Assembly (NCBI RefSeq): GCF_036324505.1
Contig: NC_086355.1
Span: 22,372,518-22,436,517, forward strand
Direction: 5' to 3'
From: Eleginops maclovinus
Taxonomy: Eukaryota; Chordata; Actinopteri; Perciformes; Eleginopidae
Length of the DNA: 64,000 nt
In this document: positions 52,676 to 63,618 of the stretch, piece by piece
How the letters are laid out: each line of letters starts with the position of its first letter
Position numbering within the stretch: the stretch's first letter is position 1
Made by a program: the position numbers and the translations under genes
Notes under the pieces: model-generated
What the model was told of the DNA's origin: nothing
What the model saw: only the letters and a program-made list of their open reading frames with translations
Databases searched by the model: none

Positions 52676-55600
52676 GGTAGCAGTGGAGTTTAAGTGTTAA
52701 GGACCGGAACGTCTTGGAATCAAAGCGTATTCTTCCCCTCTTATTATACTCATAAAGAATATGACATTTTACATGTGCTTTCACACATTGGCATTGTCGT
52801 CAATTAAGACCACACATTCAACACTGTGCCTGAATATATGGCACATGAACAAAAACTGAGGGAGATTTTGAGCCAGTGATGTGGGAACAGCCATTGGAAG
52901 ACTGATGAGGACACCTTGTGGTTGCTGTGCGCTGAGGACACATATAGCATGAGAAGTGTTTTAAGTCTCTGCTATGTGCTCTTTTTCCTAACATTCCTAG
53001 TATAATACACTTGATTGTACAGACTTGAAAGGTGACTATTCAAAGTTTGGTATTTTATCCTGCTGAAGGAACAGCAGGTATGCTTTTATCAGGTATTATT
53101 GTTTATGGATTACATATGTCGCAAGTCTTTACTGTTAGACTCAATAAACACGACGTTTATATCACTTTAGTGACTTTATTCCAGTTCAGAACAGGACAAC
53201 TCAGTGGCCACCATTTCCACTGTAACCGGTCTACTCCAGTAACTCAAACACACCACGCATGCGCACAAGCGTTCCCAGGGTCAAAAGGTTACAAAGAGGG
53301 AAAATACAAGTTAACAATCTCCCTATCCTTTTTTATGTGAAATGATAAAACAATAAATAATAATAAAACAATGTACAAGTAATACTTGTCACAAGATTTC
53401 AAATAAACATACAAAGTCATCCAATGACCATAAACAAAATAAAATGACATCCCGGTGACATCCTGGTACATTGAATTTTGACAAAAGATGAACATATTAA
53501 TAATGCAAACGAAGTTTTCAGTGCTTTGAATTGTCTGTGCAATAAAGTTTTCACCTCAGATTCCACAGTCCTTCACTTAGAGCTTTCAAAAGCACCAGAG
53601 CCGAAGCTCCCTTTTTGGTGAGACAGTCAGCAAGTTGGCCTTTTGTGTCTGACCAGAGCATCTCTTTTATTTGCTTGCTTTGTATAAGCTCCTTAATACC
53701 ACTTATATCCAACCTAAGTCTCTTTTCTGTGACCTGTTTAGTTGACTTGAGGGCATCGAACAGGGACCGATTGTCGGTTACACAGACCAGTGAAGGAGCA
53801 TTCAGTTCAGCCTTACCAGTGGTGAGCTCAGAAAAAAGAGTTGCAAGGAAAATAGCATTGTCTACACCATCGGACATAGCAAGTGTTTCTCCTGCAAGGG
53901 TGCTTCGTACAACACGTCGAATTCTTTTGGACTGCCAACACAGAGGAGAAAACTTTCCTCTTTCTCCCATAAGAACAATCAATGTCCCCCCCTGTGTACC
54001 TCCATCAGGAAGATTACCCAGAGAAGCATCACTGAAAACCACCAAGTGAAGAGCATCGTTTCCTAAATGCTGGAACTTGAGGGTCACCTTGTCTGCCTTA
54101 AGCTTACGGATAAGTTTATTTACCTCATGCATAGACTGCACCGTAGCATTTTTGATATTAGATGCCAAACTACATGAGTCAAACATAACATCTGGTCTGG
54201 TCTGCTTGGCAACCCATAGGACTTGTCCTATTTTTGACCTAAGCTGCTCTTTTTCAGTGTCATTAAGGGGCGCATCCCTAAGTATAGCACGTGCTGGTTG
54301 CATGTGAAGAGGTTGTAAATTCTCAATGTAACTGTGCTGATGTACCTGAACTACACCATCAACAGTAGCAAAATCCATTCCTACATAGGAGAAATGCTCA
54401 TGTTCCTCACGCCCTACATGGAACGCAGACTTCAGTAGGGGAATCACATCTGTTGAAAAATCTTGCGAGCCTGCCCAAAGAAAATCATCTACATGGCATG
54501 CAAGTACTCCAGTAACCTTAAACTGCTCGTCTAACCAATAAAAGACTGCTGGATCCACCTGCGACATTTGACCACCTGTGCCCAGCATGGTTTCTTTGAC
54601 TTTGTTATACCAATATAGAGATGCATCGGCAAGACCATATACACATTTCTTCAGTTTCCATATAACATTTGCACTGCCTGCCTCAGGAGACAGCTCCATG
54701 CCCTGCAAGAATGCAGATTTGATATCCATAGAATGGACTTGCCACTGGTTTTGACAGATTACTGATAACAACAGCCTAAGAGATTCTGAAGCACAGGTTG
54801 GAGAATCTTTCTGTAACTCTTGCATATTAAGCTCTTCAAACCCTCTGGCTACGAGTCGTGCTTTAGGCACAATACCCTTGGGAGAGTCTTTGAGACTACA
54901 GACCCATCTAGTGGAGACACATTTTTGGCCTGCATTATCAACCTCCTCAAACACATGATTATTGTGCCAATTTTGTATCTCTTCTTGTTTTGCTGCATCA
55001 AATGAAATGTCTTTTGCTATGAGTACATCAGCCTCCCTGTCTTCTGACTCAACGTTAAGACTACCAACAGATGACATATCAACTGACTCCTTTTGTCCCT
55101 CACTGCCATCAGGTTCAAGATGTTGTAAGTTAAACCAGTTTTTATGCTGTCCTGTGGCTTTTCCTGCTCTGCCTAAAACTCTGGCTGTATGTTGAATGCC
55201 ATCATCTCTGCTCACAAATGTTAAAGTCTGACCTGTTCTTAACCTTACACCTGCAAAAGGGGCAGGGTCACCACAGGCCCTGTGCTCTGTGTCAGTTTGT
55301 GTCACATTAGGTTGTGTGATGGGTGGGTGCAACACTTCTCCTGTATTCACCTCCATGTCACTGATGTTCTCCTGTTCATTGTCAGTATTATGGTCACTAT
55401 CTGAGCTATCTTCTGTAGTGTTTGACACGCATACCTCACTTTCTGCTTTTCTGTTAGCATCATCTTGAGCAATCTGCTTGTCGTGTTCCTCTGTGTTCAC
55501 CTTACAAAGCCTGGAATGATGCACTCTAACAAGAATCCCACCATGTCTTACAAATACAACAGCCCCATCCTGACCAATAACCACCCCTGGTCCCTTCCAC

Positions 55601-58600
55601 TCAGTGCAGTCTGCTCGTTTGTAATATACTCTGTCTCCTGTCACATATTTGTCATCTGTAGGTCTGAGCTGCTTGCGAAGTGCCCTCCTAATTCTCTCTG
55701 AGCATTCGGCTTCAGTGAATGCTTTCCTGGAAGCATGCAAAGCTGATATGTGTTCTCCTACCCTAGCACTTACAGTGGTGCCCTCTAAGGCAGGTAGCTT
55801 ATCAACTAACACAGAGGGGAGGTTAGGATTCTGTCCAAATACTAATTGATGCGGGCTGTAACCATGAACACTGAGCATACTGTTCTTGGCCATGAGGGCC
55901 CAGTCAAGAGCAGTGTGCCAGTCACATCCATTTTCCCCGTTTCACTTTCTGGATGATTTCGGTGAGTGTCTGATTGTGTCTTTCCAGTAGGCCGTTGCTC
56001 CAGGGACTGTATCCTGCTGTTGTTCTTGTCTCAATGTTGAAGTTTTCTGCCATGTCTCTGATTTCCTGATTATTGAATTCTCCACCGTTGTCACTGTATA
56101 GTCTCCGGGGGGGGCCATGTACGCTTATCCATGTGTGAATGAAGGAGTTGACAATTTCACAGGATTTCTTTGTTTTCACAATGTTTCCAGCACTGAAACG
56201 TGTAAAATGGTCGATGATATGGAGATACCATACACCTGGTTCCAACTCATGCAGGTCCACTGCTACCGTTTCATTGTACTCTGAGGCCAAGGGCAAACCT
56301 GCAGCAGGCCTTGGTTTGGTCTTGCTGTACCTCTTGCATATGTCACAGTCATGTACTATTTGTTGCAAAATAGTGACACAGTCTTTGTCCTTATTTCCTG
56401 CGCTTTGAATGAGCCTTTGTAGACGATCTGCTGAGGCATGGCCAAACTGTTTGTGAAGCTTCAGAAGAACTTTGTGTTTCTCATTGGTGGACATGTTTTC
56501 TGTCACAGTAAGGACTTCATCCTCAGGCTCACTCTTTTCCGTATCTTTGTCTCTGATGTCTACACAGTAGTGGCCAGAGCTAGTGAATTCAAGAGGCACA
56601 GGTTGTCTGAACATCACAGCTCGGTCGTTTTCCATGTCCAAAATGGTTCCTGCTTTCTTCAAAGATGTTTTGCTCAGCAGCAGTGGGATGTCAGCTTTGA
56701 CCACTTCAGCTTCAACATGACATTTTGTCTGTCCTATCTTAGCAGGTAGTTTTACTTTTCTGCTGGAATACACTAAGTTTCCATCTCCAAATCGAAATGG
56801 CCTGCTACTGGGGATTTCTGTTTGCAGCACCTGGTTCACTTGGTCTGGGCTGAGGTCTTTCACATAGCTTTCCAGCCATTTCTCCCCACATACAGTACGA
56901 GTACAAGCAGTGTCAATGATAGCTGACCCCAGGGATTCAGCCAGGAAGATTTCTGAATCAGACATTGAAGCTTTGGTAAACAGTGTGATGTTACATTCGT
57001 CAACATTTTCTTCTTCAGTTAGTTTGACATGTTCACTCTTCTTATGAGGACAATCTTTAGCCCAATGAAACGTGCTCTGACAGATGGCACATCTTGATCT
57101 CCTACCGAATTTATCCAGTGGATTGGTACCTTGTAAGGGCTGCCTCTGTTGTCCAGTCTGTACCGTGTATCGTTGTCCTCGTCCTTGCGGTCTTTGCTCT
57201 GTAAAGAACGCCACGTCCTGCTGGTTCACTTGTATTCCGCTTGACGAGCCTGGCGCTTTTCCTCCGAAAATCCTCTTAAGTGCCGATTTCATATCGACGA
57301 ACTTCAAGTCCGTGCACGCAGTCAGTGCAAGTTGCCTGCTTTTCACGTCCAGACAAGCCGTGTCCAAGAGCTTAAATGCTAACACAGCATCGGGTAGCGT
57401 CATATTGTACTTTTTCATCCGGTTATATCTCTGCTCGAAGTCAATTATGTAGTCCGATATGGACAGAGAACTTTCTTTTGTGATGCTATCAAAATGAGAA
57501 TACGCTTCATATGTCCAAGTCATCTGCAGGTATTTCCATTGCGATTTCACGGGCTCTTCCTTGAAGCCCCAAGGCGACAGCAAGTGCATGTTTCTCTTTG
57601 TCGAGTTCTGTAACACGCGTCCAGACGTTAATTTCATTTTTCCAACTCTCGTACGGCTTGGTCTCGTCAAACTTCGGCGGAATTTTGTAACTAGCAGCCA
57701 TCCTCTGCTACCAATGTTAGACTCAATAAACACGACGTTTATATCACTTTAGTGACTTTATTCCAGTTCAGAACAGGACAACTCAGTGGCCACCATTTCC
57801 ACTGTAACCGGTCTACTCCAGTAACTCAAACACACCACGCATGCGCACAAGCGTTCCCAGGGTCAAAAGGTTACAAAGAGGGAAAATACAAGTTAACATT
57901 TACAGCGGACAAGACGCACTGCATCCTCCACATAAACTTCTCCTGAAGCATAATCTCTCCTGCTGTCCATTTCTACACTCAATAAAGACACAGCGTAGCT
58001 TTTCAAAATCAGCTCAACAATTGCACATTGCAACCCTTAGAGAAACTCTATGAATCCACCTGTTAAAATAACAAATTGAGGCTGGCCAACAACATTTAAT
58101 TGGAGATTCAGAGTCCTACAATTGAATAAAGTCAAACTGAAGCACTCCTTTATGCACCAGTCAATCCTCAAATTAAATACAGAGTTAAATCCTAGGTCAA
58201 ATGTACGTTCAAGTGTCTTGAGAAGATTGTCTTGAGTGATTGCAATAGTACGTTAAATGTCTGTTTCCTTGTATCTTAATATCTGTCCTTGTTGATGTTG
58301 CAAATGGAGCTGCTGTGATGAAAGAAAGATTTCAGACTTACTCTGACAATAAAGAACTATCCTTCCTTCCTTCTCACTGGAAGATTCTTGAAAAGTAAAC
58401 TAGGACCATTTTTAAAAAATATATCCTACAGTAAAATCTCTTTTGTAATTTACACGAAACCAATCCGGCCAAAACTGCATTGAATGTACCAAACTATAAC
58501 CTCTCTTCTTTCACTTTAGACAGGAGATCAGTGTTTTATACAAATGTTCTCATGCACATCACTTTGACTGCATCACAAAATTGGCTTCATTATAAGTCAT

Positions 58601-61600
58601 TTTCACTGTACACATTTTAAAATATCGTCAGCCACCATTCTTAATTGTATACATAATGTGTGCTGACTGAAAGCTGCCATTCAAATGTGGTGGAATAGCT
58701 GTTATTTACTCATTTTTATCTGCAAACTGAAGAGGAGCTACTGACCTTATTGTGAATGAGTGTGAGCCTTAATTCAGGTTTTATAATGGCGTAGGCCACC
58801 AGCAGGTCCTGCACCTTCTTCAGTTCCTCCTTGCACTTCTTGGTCGTGGAATAATACTGCCGTCTCACTGGAAGATTCTTGAAAAGCTTCAGGACACTCA
58901 CCGTTGTTCCTGTAAAACACAAAGAGCAGAGGTGTGTGAAATATTTTAAGATGAGAGGGTTTTGCAACATCAAACATCAGTGTGCATTTTTCTGTAACAA
59001 TATTCCCTCTACCATCCATCATTTTAAGGCATCCTTTTAGATGGATAGTTTGGATGTTTTGAAGAGAGGAAGTATGAGGTACGTGTTTTACCCACAGTAG
59101 ATATAAGGAGAAACAGACAGCAGCAAATCCTATTTCATCCAAAAGAAAATCAATATCCCACAGCAAGGTAAAGCACTACCTATAGTGTACGCTCTAACTT
59201 AACATAAATAATAAATATATGTTTTATTTCATCTAGAATTTCTTGTTGATGTGTAACTTTCAGAATTTAAAAAGTGAACTGGTCTAGGCCTACACATTTG
59301 TTAATGCAACAGGCAGTATGTCTATTTTTGTATTAACTACACTTGTTATTCTTAAAGTAACTGAGGTTTGAAAACTATTTTAAAAAGCTTAAGTAAAAGT
59401 GTTAATTGTGCAACTTGAGCATTTATAAATGTTACCTTTTTGTCTTGGGTTTGCATTGGTTACTTTAAATAGCAAAGACTGATTGAAATGAATTGCAGTT
59501 GATATACAGTGGGGCAAAAAAGTATTTAGTCAGCCACCAATTGTGCAAGTTCTCCCATTTAAAAAGATGAGAGGCCTGTAATTTTTATCATAGGTATACC
59601 TCAACTATGAGAGACAAAATGAGAAAAATAAATCCAGAAATCACATTGTAGGATTTTTAATGAATTTATTTCAAATTATTGTGGAAAATAAGTATTTGGT
59701 CAATAACAAAAGTTCATCTCAATACTTTGTTATATACCCTTTGTTGGCAATGACAGAGGTCAAACGTTTTCTGTAAGTCTTCACAAGGTTTTCACACTGT
59801 TCCTGGTATTTTGGCCCATTCCTCCATGCAGATCTCCTCTAAAGCAGTGATGTTTTGGGGCTGTCGCTGGGCAACACGGACTTTCAACTCCCTCCAAAGA
59901 TTTTCTATGGGGTTGAGATCTGGAGACTGACTAGGCCACTCCAGGACCTTGAAATGCTTCTTACGAAGCCACTCCTTCGTTGCCCTGGCGGTGTGTTTGG
60001 GATCATTGTCATGCTGAAAGACCCAGCCACGCTTCATCTTCAGTGCCCTTGCTGATGGAAGGAGGTTTTCACTCAAAATCTCACGATACATGGCCCCATT
60101 CATTCTTTCCTTTACACGGATCAGTCGTCCTGGTCCCTTTGCAGAAAAACAGCCCCAAAGCATGATGTTTCCACCCCCATGCTTCACAGTAGGTATGGTG
60201 TTCTTTGGATGCAACTCTGCATTCTTTCTCCTCCAAACACGACGAGTTGAGTTTTGACCAAAAAGTTCTATTTTGGTTTCATCTGACCATATGACATTCT
60301 CCCAATCCTCTTCTGGATCATCCAAATGCCCTCTAGCAAACTTCAGATGGGCCTGGACATGTACTGGCTTAAGCAGGGGGACACGTCTGGAACTGCAGGA
60401 TTTAAGTCCCTGGCGGCGTAGTGTGTTACTGATGGTAGCCTCTGTTACTTTGGTCCCAGCTCTCTGCAGGTCATTCACTAGGTCCCCCCGTGTGGTTCTG
60501 GGATTTTTGCTAACCGTTCTTTTAGCAAAGAAGTGATCATTTTGACCCCACGGGGTGAGATCTTGCGTGGAGCCCCAGATCGAGGGAGATTAGCAGTGGT
60601 CTTGTATGTCTTCCATTTTCTAATAATTGCTCCCACAGTTGATTTCTTCACACCAAGCTGCTTACCTATTGCAGATTCAGTTTTCCCAGCCTGGTGCAGG
60701 TCTACAATTTTGTCTCTGGTCTCCTTTGACAGCTCTTTGGTCTTGGCCATAGTGGAGTTTGGAGTATGACTGTTTGAGGTTGTGGACAGGTGTCTTTTAT
60801 ACTGATAACGAGTTCAAAAAGGTGCCATTAATACAGGTAACGAGTGGAGGACAGAGGAGCCTCTTAAAGAAGAAGTTACAGGTCTGTGAGAGCCAGAAAT
60901 CTTGCTTGTTTGTAGGTGACCAAATACTTATTTTACTGAGGAATTTACCAATTAATTCAATAAAAATCCTACAATGTGATTTCCTGGATTTTTTTTCTCA
61001 TTTTGTCTCTCATAGTTGAAGTGTACCTATGATGAAAATTACAGGCATCTCTCATCTTTTTAAATGGGAGAACTTGCACAATTGGTGGCTGACTAAATAC
61101 TTTTTTGCCCCACTGTAAGTATTTCATCTTATACTCACATTACTCTGTGTTCATGTGATATCTTCTCTCTCCGCACAGCAGAACAGAGTAGATACTGAAA
61201 TGAGCAGCCCTATGTACTGCATCCAGAATCATTTTTTAATTGAGTATCCATTTTGAAGCAAAGTTGAAATGAATAGTATATCCACAAAGATTGCAACCCC
61301 TAGAGACTCCAACTTCAATGACCCAATTTAGTATTATCATAAAAAGCTCTCTTTGATTTTAGCCACTCGCTAAAGACTGATTGAATTATTGGTGTCTTGC
61401 CTTGACCCAAGTGAGACGGCTTCTGAGAAACAATCTGTCCTGTGAAGTTCAGCGTGTACTGGGTGCTGATGTCATCATCCTGGGTCTTTGTGATGACTGC
61501 CACCTGAAAAGAAAAGAGTACAATGAAACATCAGGCTGTCAACCATCACACTTTATATGCTGTAATAATGATTAATAATGATTTAATTCCTAATAAAGCT

Positions 61601-62633
61601 GATATGCTTAACAATCACGTTAACTTTAAAATATTATAATTGACAAAAAAGTGAGAATTGTTTTCTTTTCGATTACTTTGTGTTCCATTTGTTCAGTGTT
61701 TGTATATATACTACTGTAAAACACACACACCAATATGACAACGCTGTCGTGCAATAATCCTTGCTTATGTGCAATTTATATTATTCCTTGCTGCTACTAT
61801 ACTACCTCAAGCCGTTAAAAAACTGTTCTAAAATAAAAATGTGCATTTCTTACACTATATTAAAGAGGCTCTATTGGGCTTTTGAGGGTTTTCCCTTTCC
61901 TGTGTTATCTAGGTCTTTGTGCTTGTAATTGGTCTGAATAATTCCCAAAGTTCCGTCAAAACTGAATTTCTCTCCCCTGCCTGAAACACCTCAATTGTTT
62001 CCTTCCGTAACACAGAGCCAGAGCGACAAATAAACAATTTCCAATTCCAATAACAGTGTCCCATTTGTCTATTGTAATCCGACTGTAATTTAATACAGAC
62101 ATGTTGGTCAATAGTTGTCACCTCGGCCACGGCACAGATGGAGCCCAGTGCCTCTCCTCTGAAGCCGTACGTTTCCAGTTGCTCCAGATCCTCGTGGCTA
62201 AAGATCTTTGAAGTATAATGTGTCACAGCCATCACAGGAGTGTCTTCAGCTTTGATTCCATGGCCGTTATCACGCACTTCTATACGGTCCAAACCATAGT
62301 TCTCCTGTAACGAGAAATCCAAAGATACTGTCTGCCTCGGCAAAAGGAGGGGAAATCAAAATCATTGTTGCGAGTCGTGAAGACTTTAAGAACACTTTTA
62401 GATGCAGGAGAAAATACGTATTCTGAATTGAATCTTTAAAATAGGCAATGAAACGCCAATTTTCTATTAAACCATATTTTCTAAATGCATTTCTACTGTA
62501 CCAGTTTAATGTCAAGGCTCGTAGCCCCAGCATCCAGTGAATTTTCCATCAATTCCTTCACAACATTCAGCACAGAGGTGATGACCTGTGAGCTGGACAG
62601 CAGCCGCACAGTATCTGGAGGCAGCTGCTTCAT
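40203..62633 (-). CDS. pms1: PMS1, MutL-family DNA mismatch-repair protein, complete (12 coding exons)
   Basis: PMS1 pairs with MLH1 to form MutL-beta in the nucleus, with a minor or accessory repair role. Coding exons on the minus strand: 62633-62502, 62304-62122, 61503-61401, 58909-58746, 49918-49802, 47125-47003, 46876-46730, 46448-45658, 43058-42591, 42399-42269, 40641-40481 and 40403-40203 (TAA). The sum is 2721 nt, or 906 residues. The GHKL ATPase motifs are present: ENSLDAGA near residue 31, DNGHGI near 56 and YGFRGEAL near 93. The MutL transducer domain ends near [10 protein letters not shown]. An HMG box (about 530-600) spans exons 9 and 10 as in vertebrate PMS1. The C-terminal part carries [29 protein letters not shown] and ECRPLKV; I see no PMS2-type DQHA(X)2E endonuclease motif, as expected. 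Exon sizes of 132, 183, 103, 164, 117 and 123 nt match the human protein's segments as I recall them. The start is the ATG before [11 protein letters not shown]. Confidence 0.96.
43085..45640. other. pms1 intron 9
   Basis: There is a probable repeat end at about 43085-43400 (GGGGACTGTCCACAAAAACA, then ATAAACTAATAAACTAAAC), next to exon 10. The rest is AT-rich with nothing recognised. Confidence 0.5.
47126..52600. other. pms1 introns 5 (distal part) and 6
   Basis: Except for the 117-base exon at 49802-49918, this is non-coding. I recognise no mobile element of any length and no RNA gene. Confidence 0.5.
52615..52675. repeat. (ATT)n microsatellite
   Basis: About 20 uninterrupted units in pms1 intron 5, about 450 bp from the Copia element. 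Confidence 0.97.
53133..53316 (-). repeat. 3' LTR of the Copia element
   Basis: This is the 184-bp direct repeat of 57715-57898. It has TGTTAG and TTAACA ends and is directly preceded by target duplication TTTAC at 53128-53132. Confidence 0.95.
53551..55893 (-). pseudogene. Copia integrase tail, reverse transcriptase and RNase H, cut off from its start by a frameshift
   Basis: The 780-codon open frame begins inside the polyprotein, so its first methionine is not a natural start. Residues 1-200 are the integrase C-terminal region ([17 protein letters not shown]). The central part is the Copia-type reverse transcriptase, with [39 protein letters not shown] and the active-site HVDD (the common form is YVDD). 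RNase H follows, with [23 protein letters not shown] and [11 protein letters not shown]. It ends with a natural stop just inside the 3' LTR-proximal region. The frame itself has no internal stop over 2.3 kb. Confidence 0.9.
55922..57701 (-). pseudogene. Copia gag, protease and integrase region, frame-broken
   Basis: Gag starts at the ATG at 57701 ([20 protein letters not shown]) and runs 64 codons to a stop at 57507. The gag homology continues in a different frame from about 57540 ([10 protein letters not shown] onward). The junction looks like a small out-of-frame internal deletion. The second frame then runs without a stop to 55922. It includes a CX2CX4HX4C zinc knuckle ([14 protein letters not shown]), a protease motif ([12 protein letters not shown]), an integrase zinc-binding segment ([12 protein letters not shown] with CDIC) and the integrase core with [18 protein letters not shown] and GLLERHNQ. 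It ends in a premature stop at a run of G and A (about 55921-55935), where the frame slips by one base relative to the next ORF. Integrase catalytic residues look present. Confidence 0.88.
57698..57713 (-). promoter_or_regulatory. Retrotransposon primer-binding site for initiator Met tRNA
   Basis: On the plus strand these 16 bases read CCATCCTCTGCTACCA, the 3' end of vertebrate initiator methionine tRNA as I recall it. The minus strand, which is the element's sense strand, is therefore fully complementary. One base separates it from the 5' LTR. The gag start codon (57701-57699) lies inside the site. Confidence 0.88.
57715..57898 (-). repeat. 5' LTR of the Copia element
   Basis: This is identical to the left LTR over all 184 bases. 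It is directly followed by target duplication TTTAC at 57899-57903. In element orientation it should hold the promoter; the inverse of GACTTTATTCC and TCAATAAA lies within it. Confidence 0.95.
59507..61115 (-). mobile_element. Decayed Tc1-type transposon with long terminal inverted repeats
   Basis: The element is 1609 bp, flanked by TA dinucleotides, and lies inside pms1 intron 4. Its ends (CAGTGGGGCAAAAAAGTATT at 59507 and its inverse ending at 61115) are the outer parts of imperfect inverted repeats about 150-160 bp long. The transposase runs on the minus strand, the same strand as pms1. Differences between the two repeats and breaks in the coding frame show an old, immobile copy. Confidence 0.93.
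59792..60750 (-). pseudogene. Broken Tc1 transposase of the element at 59507-61115
   Basis: The reading starts with [20 protein letters not shown] at 60750 and keeps a helix-turn-helix region ([17 protein letters not shown]). It changes frame around 60490-60530, continues in a second frame from 60478, and stops early at 59792 after [10 protein letters not shown]. Downstream bases still encode the expected transposase tail in another frame, so a second small deletion occurred near 59795. The catalytic segments [19 protein letters not shown] and NPIENLW are still recognisable, so the DD34E residues survive, but no full-length protein can be made. The two ORFs are relics of one gene. Confidence 0.92.
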
Positions 62634-62859
62634 GATGTCAGGAACCTGTTGAAGGAAAGCAGGGTTTTAGTGTCATTTTTCAGCGTGTAATGGAGTCACA
62701 GCATCAGCTTAACATTGGAGCAAAAAGAAACCTTGAAACATGTTCAGGATTTGTGGGAGATTTGTGGCTTCACACACACTACAAAAAACCTCTACTGACT
62801 AGTACTTCAGTGTAGAAATTATACCGTAGAGTAAAAATAATTAAGTAAAATATAGGCAT

Positions 62860-63042
62860 GGGCATTATTGCTAGAAAGTGATGTTGACAGCAATTACACA
62901 AATGACAATGATTCCTCTTTTTATGTCTTAAGTTTATTGTATGTTGCACTGTTGGAGGAGCATGAGACTGAAGACGTTCATTGCCAATAACTTTGCTGTA
63001 ACTGTTGTGCAAAAATACAATAAAGCCTTTGAATCTAGAATT
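62860..63042 (+). mobile_element. Probable LINE 3' end fragment in pms1 intron 1
   Basis: A short stretch ends in ATACAATAAAGCCTTTGAAT, which shares its tail with the fragment near 19170. It lies antisense to pms1. No coding is visible. Confidence 0.45.
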
Positions 63043-63618
63043 ATGTGGGACAAACAAATGTGGCTCATTGTCCATTTGTATTATAAGCAAGCTTGATATT
63101 GATTCGAACCGACATTCAAATCTTTATAGCTAGGTTTTTTTTGCTGTTCAGCATAGGAATAATATTTAAATTGTAGAAATAAGTGCTTCCAGTTACCATG
63201 TCACAAGAAAAAAAGGTGATCTAAAAGAAAAGCGTTATGTCACAGGTTATTGCTTACCAATTTCCAATTAGTACAGGTATGACAGCAGAAAGTAACCTGA
63301 AATAACGTTACCTGAGAGTGGCAGTCAGTACCAATGCCACTCAAGTTTTCTTCTTTCGGCCAAGCATTGGGTCGGAATTAATTTAATATAAAAGATAATT
63401 GTAATTAAAATTGTTGAATGGCGTTTTTTAGTGACATTAGGGTAACTTTACTTGGGTTAACCTTAGCTAACTTAACGGCTAACGACTTATTTGAGTAGAC
63501 TCTTTAGCTTAAATATAACAACCGTATCTCGTGCAAACTTGCGTGGCGAATTCACATAATTAGAACCTTAATTTAACATATTAAATAGAAAGGAAACGTA
63601 GTTTCCATAAAGACTTAC

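Larger units (their letters stand above)
53133..57898 (-). mobile_element. Copia (Ty1)-type LTR retrotransposon, near-complete, with identical LTRs
   Basis: The element is 4766 bp and lies in pms1 intron 5, in the same orientation as pms1. Two 184-bp LTRs (53133-53316 and 57715-57898) have TG...CA ends when read from either strand (TGTTA/TAACA) and are identical base for base by eye. A 5-bp target duplication TTTAC flanks it (53128-53132 and 57899-57903). The primer-binding site beside the 5' LTR matches the 3' end of initiator methionine tRNA over 16 bases. The domain order is gag zinc knuckle, protease, integrase, reverse transcriptase, RNase H. Integrase before reverse transcriptase is the Copia order. 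The [12 protein letters not shown] protease motif and overall look resemble the GalEa/Zeco group known from fish and crustaceans; that assignment is from memory. Confidence 0.95.

Noticed and set aside
57698..57713. Possible tRNA gene fragment
   Set aside because: Only the 16 terminal bases of initiator tRNA are present, and they sit next to an LTR, so this is a primer-binding site.
53615..57946. Many plus-strand open frames across the retrotransposon
   Set aside because: All are antisense shadows of the Copia coding region or read-through of LTR sequence.
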